Source: Methylococcaceae bacterium
Lineage (GTDB): Bacteria; Pseudomonadota; Gammaproteobacteria; Methylococcales; Methylomonadaceae
Reading direction: 5' to 3'
DNA: 8,017 nt
NCBI GenBank assembly: GCA_947505055.1
Contig: CANNLO010000206.1
Location: 1 to 8,017, forward strand
Under the pieces are notes generated by a model that saw nothing but the letters and a program-made list of their open reading frames with translations, searched no databases and was not told the origin of the DNA. Both the position numbers and the translations under genes were made by a program. Below, piece after piece: positions 1 to 7,254 of the stretch; position 1 is the stretch's first letter; each line of letters opens with the position of its first letter.

Positions 1-115
1 TCTTGTCGCCATTTTCGATCATGTTGTAGTCTGCGATCGCATCGCCGACCGAATGCCGCAACTGTTTTTGAAGCTTGTTATATTGGATTCTGGATTTTTG
101 GTTTGGATCTGACAT
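1..115 (-). CDS. ttcA: TtcA, tRNA 2-thiocytidine(32) synthetase, N-terminal fragment
   Basis: TtcA is a cytoplasmic ATP-pyrophosphatase-family enzyme with an iron-sulfur cluster that thiolates cytidine 32 of some tRNAs. Only the first 38 codons lie in the window and the gene runs off the left edge. The start is the ATG at 115-113. The visible protein begins [20 protein letters not shown] and continues with [18 protein letters not shown]. This closely follows the family N-terminus, where E. coli has [25 protein letters not shown] immediately before the SGGKDS PP-loop. The PP-loop and the cysteine motifs would lie outside the window, so catalytic competence cannot be judged. The gene follows fabB on the same strand after 92 nt that contain a terminator-like hairpin, so it probably has its own promoter. 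No strong Shine-Dalgarno precedes the ATG. The call rests on recalled similarity over a short segment, but that segment is distinctive. Confidence 0.85.
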   Translation of the reverse strand, partial: MSDPNQKSRIQYNKLQKQLRHSVGDAIADYNMIENGDK

Positions 116-144
116 GGTCAGAGATATGAGTTAAATGAGAGATT

Positions 145-194
145 AAAAAGATCATCACCACGACCGAGGACAAGAATGCCATCACTCGTGGTGA
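145..194 (-). terminator. Putative intrinsic terminator after fabB
   Basis: A perfect 9-bp inverted repeat pairs TCACCACGA (155-163) with TCGTGGTGA (186-194) around a 22-nt loop. In the minus-strand (fabB) direction the stem is followed, after 5 nt, by a run of five Ts (149-145). It begins 13 nt past the fabB stop, which fits termination of the fabAB transcript before ttcA. The loop is longer than usual for an intrinsic terminator and the T-run is short and offset, so termination may be partial. An operator or RNA regulatory hairpin is an alternative. Confidence 0.5.
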
Positions 195-207
195 ATAAAA
201 GAGTTGC

Positions 208-1431
208 TTAGCCGTTGTAACGCTGAAAGATTAGCGTGGCATTTGTTCCGCCAAATCCGAAGCTGTTCGACATAATGGTATTTAAGGTCACGTTGTCTTT
301 ACGTTCACGGACTATTGGAATACCGGCAGCGCCAGGATCAAGGTGATTAATATTGGCCGAGGCACTGAGGAAGTTTTCTTCCATCATCAGCAGCGAATAA
401 ATGGCTTCATTAACACCGGCCGCACCTAAGGCGTGTCCGGTTAGTGATTTTGTGGAACTGACTAAAGGTACATTCTCAGCACCAAACACCGTACGCAGAG
501 CTTCCAGCTCTTTGGTGTCGCCAACAGGTGTGCTGGTACCGTGAGCATTAATATAATCAATGTTGCTACCGTTGATAGTTGCCATTGCCTGTTGCATACA
601 ACGCACAGCGCCTTCGCCTGATGGTTGAACCATGTCATAACCATCAGAAGTCGCACCGTAACCGGTCAGTTCTGCATAGATTTTTGCGCCACGCGCTTTG
701 GCATGTTCCAGCTCTTCAATAACCAAAACCCCGCCGCCGCCTGAGATAACAAAGCCATCGCGGGTTTCGTCATATGGTCTGGAAGCGGTTGTTGGTGTAT
801 CGTTATATTTAGAAGACAGGGCGCCCATGGCATCGAATAACATCGACATGCTCCAGTGAACTTCTTCACCGCCACCGGCAAACACCACATCCTGTTTGCC
901 CATCTGGATTAATTCCATGGCATGACCGATGCAATGAGCACTGGTCGCGCAAGCCGAGCTAATCGTATAATTAACGCCTTTGATTTTATAAGGCGTCGCC
1001 AGGCAGGCTGTATTGGTGCTGGACATGCTTCTGGGCACCCTATACGGTCCGACATGTTTGATACCTTTTTCACGAAGAATATCAGCGGCTTCAACAATAT
1101 TTGAAGTCGAGGGTCCACCTGATCCCATCACCAGACCGGTTCTGAAATTTGAGACTTCGGATTCTCCCAAACCGGAATCATCAATGGCTTGCTGCATGGC
1201 GATATAGTTAAACGCTGCGCCATCGCCCATAAAACGTTTTGTTTTACGGTCGATGAAGTCGTCTAACTCTATGTTGATAGGTCCGTGCACATGACTACGA
1301 AACCCCATATCTTGATAAACGTCTGCGAAAACAATGCCTGAACGGCCTTCTTTTAGGGAATCGATGACTTCTGTTTGATTATTTCCAATGCTGGAAACAA
1401 TGCCTAATCCGGTTACTACGACTCTTTTCAT
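208..1431 (-). CDS. fabB: 3-oxoacyl-ACP synthase I (FabB)
   Basis: This is the condensing enzyme of type II fatty acid synthesis. It elongates acyl-ACP with malonyl-ACP and is essential for extending cis-3-decenoyl-ACP toward unsaturated fatty acids. It is 407 residues long, against 406 in E. coli. The thiolase-fold catalytic triad is intact: Cys161 in SSACATSAH, His297 in [12 protein letters not shown] and His333 in [14 protein letters not shown], with the conserved Lys328. The C-terminal [10 protein letters not shown] glycine loop is present. The start is ATG (1431-1429), giving the typical [14 protein letters not shown]-terminus. An AGGGG sequence overlapping the fabA stop supplies a plausible ribosome binding site. 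It lies 9 nt downstream of fabA, so the two are almost certainly co-transcribed. The immediate FabA partner separates it from KAS II (FabF), whose N-terminus and length also differ. Confidence 0.96.
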   Translation of the reverse strand: MKRVVVTGLGIVSSIGNNQTEVIDSLKEGRSGIVFADVYQDMGFRSHVHGPINIELDDFIDRKTKRFMGDGAAFNYIAMQQAIDDSGLGESEVSNFRTGLVMGSGGPSTSNIVEAADILREKGIKHVGPYRVPRSMSSTNTACLATPYKIKGVNYTISSACATSAHCIGHAMELIQMGKQDVVFAGGGEEVHWSMSMLFDAMGALSSKYNDTPTTASRPYDETRDGFVISGGGGVLVIEELEHAKARGAKIYAELTGYGATSDGYDMVQPSGEGAVRCMQQAMATINGSNIDYINAHGTSTPVGDTKELEALRTVFGAENVPLVSSTKSLTGHALGAAGVNEAIYSLLMMEENFLSASANINHLDPGAAGIPIVRERKDNVTLNTIMSNSFGFGGTNATLIFQRYNG

Positions 1432-1440
1432 TGCTTGCCC

Positions 1441-1956
1441 CTAGAAAGATTCTGTGGAAGTAAATAAACCAACTCGTAAATCGGTTGCTTCATAGATCAC
1501 TTTACCATCGACTTCCATGGTAGCGTCAGCGATACCCATGACCAATTTACGCAAAATCACTCTTTTTAAATTGACTCTGTAAACCACTTTTTTTGCCGTG
1601 GGTAAAACTTGCCCGGTAAATTTGACTTCACCCACACCTAAAGCACGTCCCTTACCAGGACCGCCCATCCAGCACAAATAAAAGCCAACCAACTGCCACA
1701 TTGCGTCCAGTCCCAAACAACCGGGCATTACAGGATCGCCCTGGAAATGGCAGTCAAAAAACCATAAATCTGGCGTTATGTCCAGTTCAGCAATGATCTC
1801 ACCCTTGCCGAATGTTCCACCTTCATCCGTAATCAGGGAAATACGATCCATCATTAACATGTTTGGTAAAGGCAATTGCGCATTTTTTGGTCCATACAGC
1901 TCCCCCCTGCCAGACTTCAACAATTCTTCGCGCGTAAAACTATGCTGTTTCCCCAT
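1441..1956 (-). CDS. fabA: 3-hydroxydecanoyl-ACP dehydratase/isomerase (FabA)
   Basis: FabA is a cytosolic hot-dog-fold enzyme. It dehydrates 3-hydroxydecanoyl-ACP and isomerises trans-2- to cis-3-decenoyl-ACP, the branch point for unsaturated fatty acids. At 171 residues it matches the family (172 in E. coli). The catalytic His70 ([14 protein letters not shown]) and Asp84 ([13 protein letters not shown]) fall at the same numbers as in E. coli. The [19 protein letters not shown] block is typical of FabA rather than FabZ. The ATG at 1956-1954 gives the expected N-terminus, with the SGRGELYG motif at residues 15-22. Only a weak AAAGAG, close to the start, serves as a ribosome binding site. It is the first gene of the fabA-fabB pair and follows slt on the same strand after 83 nt. 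I saw no obvious FadR- or FabR-like palindrome upstream. Confidence 0.96.
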   Translation of the reverse strand: MGKQHSFTREELLKSGRGELYGPKNAQLPLPNMLMMDRISLITDEGGTFGKGEIIAELDITPDLWFFDCHFQGDPVMPGCLGLDAMWQLVGFYLCWMGGPGKGRALGVGEVKFTGQVLPTAKKVVYRVNLKRVILRKLVMGIADATMEVDGKVIYEATDLRVGLFTSTESF

Positions 1957-2039
1957 ACTCTTTAATATACCTTAGCTTAGTTATTATTATTCTAAATTGT
2001 GCATTATCTAACAGTCGCCGAAAAAAATCAGCTCAAATT
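1957..2039 (-). promoter_or_regulatory. slt-fabA intergenic region with weak fabA promoter candidate
   Basis: This 83-nt AT-rich gap separates the slt stop from the fabA start. In the minus direction a T7 run (2027-2021) lies just after slt, but no GC-rich stem precedes it, so slt termination here is doubtful. A TAGAAT hexamer (1994-1989, five of six to TATAAT) lies 18 nt after GCGACT (2018-2013, half of the -35 consensus). This would place a start roughly 25 nt before the fabA ATG. It is a weak candidate. Read-through from slt into fabAB is the alternative. Confidence 0.25.
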
Positions 2040-3992
2040 TTAACCGGGCAACACATCTAGCATTAATTCTTTAATTTTTAAGTTCTTTTTTTCCACCGCG
2101 GGAAGGCATGATGCACTATAAGGCATAGAACAGCGCTGCGGTGAATCCTGCATGAGCTGTTGATAAATAATCGCGTAGGAAAGTACTGAAGTGACATATT
2201 TTCTGGTTTCCTTAAAAGGAATGGTTTCTATCCAAATGTCAGCCGGCATGGTTTCAAAACTTGGCAACCATTTTGCAACCCGCCCGGAACCGGCATTATA
2301 AGCGGCAATGGCTAAAGCAAAATGTCCGTGAAACTGCTTTAATAACTGTTTGTAATAAAAAGCACCGTAACGAACATTAACATCAGGATTAAACAGACTG
2401 CTCTCTGACTGCCATTTTTCGTTTAAATCACGGGCTATTTGCATGCCGGTTTTAGGCATGACCTGCATTAAGCCTCGCGCTCCAACCGCAGACTCGGCAT
2501 CTTTATTGAAAATACTTTCCTGCCGAATCAAACCAAACACAATGGCCGGTTCAAGATTTTGCAGAACGGCATTGGTTTGAACCTGATTTGAATAATAAAC
2601 CGGAAAACGCAAACCCAAATCATCCCAATAATCGGCTTTAACCAAGGTCGCAATGGCAACCTGATCCCAATGCCAGGACTGTGCCAGTTTGGCTGCAATC
2701 ATGGTTTGTTCTTTAGTTAATTTTTTAACCGCATACCACCACTGCCGCTCGGCTTCCAAGTCCCTGTTCAGTGACTTGAACTCTCCAGCCACTTTAAAAT
2801 CAAGGGAGTTTGCCAGACTCTCAAATTGATTTACTCCGGGCAACACCGGTTTATTTGAAAACTGATAGGGTTTCTGCACATTATCAGCGGCCAGAAATCC
2901 ATAAAAACTCCTGTCCTCAGCAAGTTTTGTATACACTTCCTGAGCCTGCAAGGTATTTCCGGTTTTATCCAAAACTCTGGCTTGCCAATATTGCCACTTG
3001 GGATCCTTGCGTTCCTGATCAGTCAAACCGGCCAGTGCTTCAGACACATGCAGCCAGTTTTGTTCTAACAATGCAGTTCTAAGTTTCCATTCTGTCACTT
3101 CAGCATCGACCACTGGCAATTGACTAAGACGCTGGTATGCACCTGGGTTTCGACTCCGCGCCAAACTCATTGCAAGACTGCGCTCCAGTTTTTGGGCAAT
3201 CTGGTTGTCTATCTGAAATGCCTGCTTTTTGTCATCCCACAGTTTAATTGCCAGACTCAAATCTGTTTTAGCCAAACGATCAATACCATGAGCGAAAAGC
3301 TTGCCCATAGACGGCGCTAAAAAATCGTTAGTTTCAAGCACTGCGGGCTTTTGGTGAACACGCAACCAAATATCGGCGATAAATTGATCGGTCTGAGGCA
3401 TAGCGCGTCGAACATACTCTGCAACTGAAACATTATCTTTATCCAAAGCCAGTTCAAAGCGTTGCCAAATAAGTTCGGGTGTAAAGCCAGGTGATATCAT
3501 CAATACCGACATCAGTGGATCGCATTCTTGGGGAAGGGAATCGCCGGTCAACCACAAACGTTTGGCCTCATTTAAAGGCGTTAGTAGATTACCTGTTTTA
3601 TAAAGTGCCAGATTATACTGACATTGAAGAGCCGAATTGTCTGTCGCTTCAAAAGACTGAATCAACTCAAGCCAACGCTCATTTTTAGCCAGGTAATCCA
3701 GCCATTTTGATCTTAAAAGTCCGGCATAACGAGTCTCTCTGTAAGCCGCCAAAAAAGACTGAACCTGAAGGGTTTGCTGTAAATTATCTTTTAACCACAA
3801 GTATTGCAGATAAGGATAAAGCGGATAATCATTTAGTGTAGCGCTAATCCGCATAAACTGGGCTTGATTGCCTTGTGCAAGTAGCTTTTCTGCCTGCAAA
3901 AAATCAATTCTTTGTAATTCAAGTGATTTCCCCATTACGCCACCTGAAAAAAGCACCAGACCCATCAACAATGTTCCACACAGGTGTTTCAT
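2040..3992 (-). CDS. slt: Periplasmic soluble lytic murein transglycosylase (Slt70 type)
   Basis: Slt cleaves the MurNAc-GlcNAc bond of peptidoglycan to give 1,6-anhydromuropeptides during wall turnover, and acts in the periplasm. The 650-residue protein is close to E. coli Slt70 (645 with signal). Residues 1-21 form a signal peptide (basic start, LLMGLVLFSGG core, likely cleavage after VMG). Residues of about 25-400 make the long alpha-superhelical U domain, followed by a linker (about 400-475) and the C-terminal lysozyme-like domain (about 478-590). The catalytic glutamate is Glu492 in GLIRQESIFNKDAES. The ARGLMQVMP motif (505-513) and AIAAYNAGSGRV (561-572) are intact. The tail after residue 600 carries two cysteines (621, 629), which could form a disulfide. 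The ATG at 3992-3990 has GTGAG upstream. The gene is divergent from the ABC exporter and precedes fabAB; I see no functional link to fatty acid synthesis beyond envelope growth. Confidence 0.93.
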   Translation of the reverse strand: MKHLCGTLLMGLVLFSGGVMGKSLELQRIDFLQAEKLLAQGNQAQFMRISATLNDYPLYPYLQYLWLKDNLQQTLQVQSFLAAYRETRYAGLLRSKWLDYLAKNERWLELIQSFEATDNSALQCQYNLALYKTGNLLTPLNEAKRLWLTGDSLPQECDPLMSVLMISPGFTPELIWQRFELALDKDNVSVAEYVRRAMPQTDQFIADIWLRVHQKPAVLETNDFLAPSMGKLFAHGIDRLAKTDLSLAIKLWDDKKQAFQIDNQIAQKLERSLAMSLARSRNPGAYQRLSQLPVVDAEVTEWKLRTALLEQNWLHVSEALAGLTDQERKDPKWQYWQARVLDKTGNTLQAQEVYTKLAEDRSFYGFLAADNVQKPYQFSNKPVLPGVNQFESLANSLDFKVAGEFKSLNRDLEAERQWWYAVKKLTKEQTMIAAKLAQSWHWDQVAIATLVKADYWDDLGLRFPVYYSNQVQTNAVLQNLEPAIVFGLIRQESIFNKDAESAVGARGLMQVMPKTGMQIARDLNEKWQSESSLFNPDVNVRYGAFYYKQLLKQFHGHFALAIAAYNAGSGRVAKWLPSFETMPADIWIETIPFKETRKYVTSVLSYAIIYQQLMQDSPQRCSMPYSASCLPAVEKKNLKIKELMLDVLPG

Positions 3993-4074
3993 GTTTTACT
4001 CACAGTAAATATATTCCTAAAGAGGTTACAGACAGATATAATCAAGCGCTTATAAAACATTCTTATTTAATCCC
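3993..4074. promoter_or_regulatory. Divergent promoter region between slt and the ABC exporter
   Basis: This 82-nt spacer must hold the start signals for both divergent genes. On the plus strand there is a perfect TATAAT at 4037-4042. A weak -35 (TTCCTA, 4014-4019, three of six) sits 17 nt upstream. A start near 4049 would give a leader of about 26 nt before the GTG. On the minus strand TATATT (4013-4008) is a possible -10 for slt, without a convincing -35. No clear operator palindrome was seen. The plus-strand -10 is the best-supported element. Confidence 0.45.
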
Positions 4075-5865
4075 GTGCAATCAAAACAGGCTACCCAACC
4101 GTATAGTTGGAACACTATTTACCACATTGCTTTAGAACATAAAAAAGAACTGATCACTTCGCATTTTATCGCTATTCTAGCAACCATTGCCAGTGTTCCA
4201 GTGCCTTTGCTGATGCCGTTGCTGGTTGATGAAGTCCTTTTGCACAAGCCCGGCTTCATTATTGAAACCATTAACCCGCTATTTCCAGTCGCCTGGCAAA
4301 TCCCGATTCTATATATCGGTGTTATTCTGATAATCAGCGTTATTCTGCGCATTATTGCTATTATTTTTAATATTATACAATCTCGGCACTTTTGTCTGAT
4401 AGCCAAAGATATTGTGTTTCGGATGCGCAGCGACTTGATCAGTCATCTGCAAAATATCTCAATGTCCGAATACGAAAGCCTCGGGACCGGAACGGTGGTA
4501 ACCTATCTGGTCAAAGATCTTGATACCATTGATGCTTTTATAGGTACAACCGTTAGCAAACTGCTGGTTTCTGGCCTAACTATCATTGGTACCGCCGTAA
4601 TTTTGTTATGGATGCATTGGCAGTTGGGTTTATTTATCCTGTTGCTTAATCCGGTAGTTATTTATTTTACCCGCGTGATCGGGTCTCGTGTTAAAGAGCT
4701 TAAAGGTAATGAAAACTCTGCTTTTGAGATTTTTCAACAAGCCTTGACCGAAACCCTGGAAGCGATTCATCAAATACGCGCCAGCAACCGCGAAAAACAT
4801 TATTGCCAGCAACTGATTGAATCGGCCCGTTCGGTTAAGGATTATTCAACCGCTTTTGCCTGGAAAAGCGATGCCGCAAGCCGCTTAAGTTTTCTGGTAT
4901 TTTTGTTTGGCTTTGATATTTTTCGGGCTTGCGCAATGCTTATGGTGATTTATTCCAATCTCAGCATCGGACAAATGCTGGCGGTATTCGGTTATCTTTG
5001 GTTTATGATGGGACCGGTACAGGAAATTTTAAGTATTCAATATGCTTTTTATGCTGCCAAAGCCGCCTTAATCAGAATTAACCGGCTTAAAAACCTGAAA
5101 CAGGAACCCCATTACCCACATCTTGAGAATCCGTTTTTAAATAAAAAAACCGTCTCATTACGCGTGGAAAATTTGCACTTTAGCTACAGCGACGAAAAGA
5201 TACTCGACGGCCTCCAGTTAAAAATAAAAGCCGGCGAAAAAGTTGCACTGGTCGGGGCTAGTGGCGGTGGAAAATCAACCTTGATACAAACTTTGATTGG
5301 CTTGTATCCGCCTGATCAAGGTCAGATTTATTTTGACGAAGTTCCAATTGATCGCATCGGATTGGAAGTGGTCAGAGAACATGTCGTCACGGTGTTGCAA
5401 CACCCTGTGCTTTTTAATGATACCATTCGCGCCAACCTGACACTGGGTAAATCGGCTAGCGATGAAGAATTATGGAATGCGCTGGCTATCGCGCAATTAA
5501 ATGATGTCGTGCAGGATCTGACCCAAGGATTGGATACCGTCGTTGGACGACTGGGCATGAGACTATCCGGTGGTCAGCGCCAACGCATGGCCATTGCCCG
5601 AATGATCGTCGCCAAGCCTAAAGTGGTGATACTGGACGAAGCGACCTCTGCCCTGGACAGCGAAACAGAATACAAATTACATCTAGCCATGGCGGACTTC
5701 TTAAGAGATCGTACCACCATTATCATTGCCCATCGATTAAGCGCTGTTAAACAGGCCAATCATGTTTATGTGTTTGAACAGGGAAAAATCTGCGAACATG
5801 GGCAGCATGAAACCTTACTTAATAAAAACGGCCTTTATGCCAAGCTTTATGGCGAATATCAGTGA
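4075..5865 (+). CDS. ABC exporter half-transporter (fused membrane and ATPase domains), MsbA-like
   Basis: This is an inner-membrane ATP-driven exporter with one membrane domain and one nucleotide-binding domain in 596 residues, expected to work as a dimer. About six membrane helices can be placed: roughly residues 31-53, 76-101, 155-180, 182-200, 270-293 and 298-315. The ATPase domain (about 360-596) is complete: A-loop Tyr371, Walker A GASGGGKST (394-402), Q-loop Gln442, LSGGQ (497-501), Walker B VVILD (517-521) with catalytic Glu522, SALD D-loop and H-loop His553. All catalytic positions are intact, so a homodimer with two active sites is likely. The only start that keeps the N-terminal segment is GTG at 4075. 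A stop lies at 4039-4041 and no ATG occurs between. No Shine-Dalgarno is visible, so initiation may be weak. Lipid, lipopolysaccharide-precursor, peptide or drug export are all possible; neither neighbours nor motifs define the substrate. Confidence 0.9.
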   Translation: MQSKQATQPYSWNTIYHIALEHKKELITSHFIAILATIASVPVPLLMPLLVDEVLLHKPGFIIETINPLFPVAWQIPILYIGVILIISVILRIIAIIFNIIQSRHFCLIAKDIVFRMRSDLISHLQNISMSEYESLGTGTVVTYLVKDLDTIDAFIGTTVSKLLVSGLTIIGTAVILLWMHWQLGLFILLLNPVVIYFTRVIGSRVKELKGNENSAFEIFQQALTETLEAIHQIRASNREKHYCQQLIESARSVKDYSTAFAWKSDAASRLSFLVFLFGFDIFRACAMLMVIYSNLSIGQMLAVFGYLWFMMGPVQEILSIQYAFYAAKAALIRINRLKNLKQEPHYPHLENPFLNKKTVSLRVENLHFSYSDEKILDGLQLKIKAGEKVALVGASGGGKSTLIQTLIGLYPPDQGQIYFDEVPIDRIGLEVVREHVVTVLQHPVLFNDTIRANLTLGKSASDEELWNALAIAQLNDVVQDLTQGLDTVVGRLGMRLSGGQRQRMAIARMIVAKPKVVILDEATSALDSETEYKLHLAMADFLRDRTTIIIAHRLSAVKQANHVYVFEQGKICEHGQHETLLNKNGLYAKLYGEYQ

Positions 5866-5915
5866 AGCAGGTTTAAGGTGAAAGGCCAAAGACAGAAAAA
5901 TCAATCATTTGAAAT

Positions 5916-5936
5916 GCCCTTGAAGCTTGCCCCTTG
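5916..5936 (-). repeat. Three tandem 7-bp units (CAAGNNN) in the exporter-rnm spacer
   Basis: Read on the minus strand, this 21-nt stretch divides into the consecutive heptamers CAAGGGG, CAAGCTT and CAAGGGC. It lies inside the 97-nt spacer 5866-5962. On the plus strand the spacer is pyrimidine-rich just before the rnm start and purine-rich (AAGGTGAAAGG) just after the exporter stop. It resembles short heptameric repeats found between genes in some bacteria. Three units may be chance, and no function is implied. No terminator hairpin was recognised in the spacer. Confidence 0.35.
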
Positions 5937-5962
5937 ATCCTCACTCCTCTAACTAAAAAAAC

Positions 5963-6817
5963 ATGCCTGAAACCTACGATCTCCACTGCCACTCTATCGC
6001 TTCTGACGGCTCCTTGTCGCCCACGGACTTAGTGCAGCGCGCCCATGAACAGGGCGTAACTTCACTGGCGTTAACTGATCACGATACGGTTGCAGGACTT
6101 GCCGAAGCACAGACGGCAGCAAGCATAACCGGCATCAAGTTAATTCCCGGCATAGAATTTTCAGCCACTTGGCAAAACAAGTGTTTCCATATTGTCGGCT
6201 TGGGTATTGATCCCGATTATCCACCTCTTCGTGAAGCCACCCATAGCTTGCAAGTCATGCGTATGGAACGCGCCGAAAAAATCGCTGATAAATTGGAAAA
6301 AAAACGCATACCCGGCGCACTGGATGCCGTCAAAAAAGCGGCTGGCGAGGGCATGATTACCCGCAGCCATTTTGCCGATTTTCTGCTTTCGCAATTTCAC
6401 GTATCCACGCAACAGGAAGCCTTTGATCGCTATCTGGGCGCCGGTAAAGCAGCTTTTGTTTCTACGACCTGGTATGAACTGGAACAGGCAGTTAACTGGA
6501 TCACCCAATCAGGCGGCGTTGCGGTACTGGCGCATCCCTTACGCTACAAGCTAACCGCCAGCTGGATGAAACGCCTGTTAGCGGCTTTTAAGGAAGCCGG
6601 TGGTCTGGGTATAGAAGTCGTAACAGGCCGCTACAATGCCGATGAAATTAAAACAGTAGCCAATTACGCAAGCCGCTTCGAACTTGCAGGCTCTGTTGGG
6701 TCTGATTTCCACAGCCCGGCCAACCCGTGGATAGAATTGGGCCGACTGGCTCCCTTGCCAACCAACATCACCCCTGTTTGGGAATTGTTTGAACACCTAA
6801 ATGAACAAGCCGCCTGA
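5963..6817 (+). CDS. rnm: PHP-domain 5'-3' exoribonuclease / nucleotide phosphoesterase (RNase AM, YciV family)
   Basis: The E. coli relative (YciV/RNase AM, earlier TrpH) trims 5' ends of rRNA precursors and hydrolyses 3',5'-bisphosphate nucleotides using a metal cluster. The 284-residue protein carries the PHP metal-binding motifs in order: His8 and His10 (DLHCHS), Asp15, His40 (TDHDT), Glu65 (PGIEFSA), His76 (FHIVGLGID), His191 (LAHPLRY), and Asp248/His250 (GSDFHSP). Beyond the motifs, family-specific segments such as the KKRIPGAL and TRSHFADFL blocks match what I recall of YciV, so this looks like an ortholog rather than a generic PHP protein. The ATG at 5963 is the only start, since an in-frame stop lies at 5954-5956; no Shine-Dalgarno is seen. 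The stop overlaps the next gene's ATG by one base, implying translational coupling. The RNA role is known for the family and inferred here. Confidence 0.85.
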   Translation: MPETYDLHCHSIASDGSLSPTDLVQRAHEQGVTSLALTDHDTVAGLAEAQTAASITGIKLIPGIEFSATWQNKCFHIVGLGIDPDYPPLREATHSLQVMRMERAEKIADKLEKKRIPGALDAVKKAAGEGMITRSHFADFLLSQFHVSTQQEAFDRYLGAGKAAFVSTTWYELEQAVNWITQSGGVAVLAHPLRYKLTASWMKRLLAAFKEAGGLGIEVVTGRYNADEIKTVANYASRFELAGSVGSDFHSPANPWIELGRLAPLPTNITPVWELFEHLNEQAA

Positions 6818-7254
6818 TGAGCTTTTGGCAAACTAAAAAACTGGCTGAAATGACTTCCGAAGAATGGGAGTCTTTATGTGATAACTGCGGCAAATGTTGT
6901 TTGCATAAACTCGAAGATGAAGACACCGGTGACATTTATTTTACCAGTGTCGCCTGCAAACTTATCGATCTGACTACCTGCCGCTGCACCCGTTATACCG
7001 AACGCACTGCGTTAATTCCCGAATGTCTGGATATAAAGATTCTTGATCTTGCCCAATACCACTGGCTACCGGCAACCTGCGCTTACCGCTTATTAAACGA
7101 CGGCGAAGAACTGCCCTTGTGGCATCCATTGCTGACAGGAAGTACCGATGCTGTTGAAAAGGCAGATATCTCAATCAGAAGTTTTGCGCTTAATGAAACT
7201 GAGGTTGATGATCTGGAAGATCTTGAAGATTATATAGTTGAATGGCTGGATTAA
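6817..7254 (+). CDS. YcgN-family cysteine-cluster protein (UPF0260; putative metal or Fe-S binding)
   Basis: This small, probably cytoplasmic, acidic protein of 145 residues belongs to the YcgN/YkgJ group with a CxxCxxCC signature, whose biochemical role is not established. E. coli YcgN is about 153 residues. Visible cysteines are Cys21, Cys24, Cys27, Cys28 (SLCDNCGKCCLHK), then Cys47, Cys55, Cys57, Cys70 and Cys88. The downstream cysteine spacing (ACKLIDLTTCRCTRYTER) and the AQYHWLPATCAYRLL block are family hallmarks. Together they could hold an iron-sulfur cluster or zinc. The C-terminus is strongly acidic (EVDDLEDLEDYIVEW). Its ATG (6817-6819) overlaps the rnm stop as TGATG, so translation probably depends on rnm translation. 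This suggests the two are made together, although a shared function is not known. Confidence 0.88.
   Translation: MSFWQTKKLAEMTSEEWESLCDNCGKCCLHKLEDEDTGDIYFTSVACKLIDLTTCRCTRYTERTALIPECLDIKILDLAQYHWLPATCAYRLLNDGEELPLWHPLLTGSTDAVEKADISIRSFALNETEVDDLEDLEDYIVEWLD

Noticed and set aside
909..1207. Several 60-70 codon frames on both strands inside fabB
   Set aside because: They overlap a well-supported fabB with intact catalytic residues and are shadows of its codon pattern.
1957..2039. FadR or FabR operator upstream of fabA
   Set aside because: Both regulators are known for fabA in enterobacteria, so I looked for their palindromes, but nothing convincing is present.
2000..2060. Intrinsic terminator after slt based on the T7 run
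   Set aside because: Only a weak A-T stem can be drawn before the T-run, and no GC-rich hairpin is present.
6161..6508. A 115-codon minus-strand frame inside rnm
   Set aside because: It is antisense to a clear PHP-family gene, shows no domain features, and is best explained as a shadow frame.
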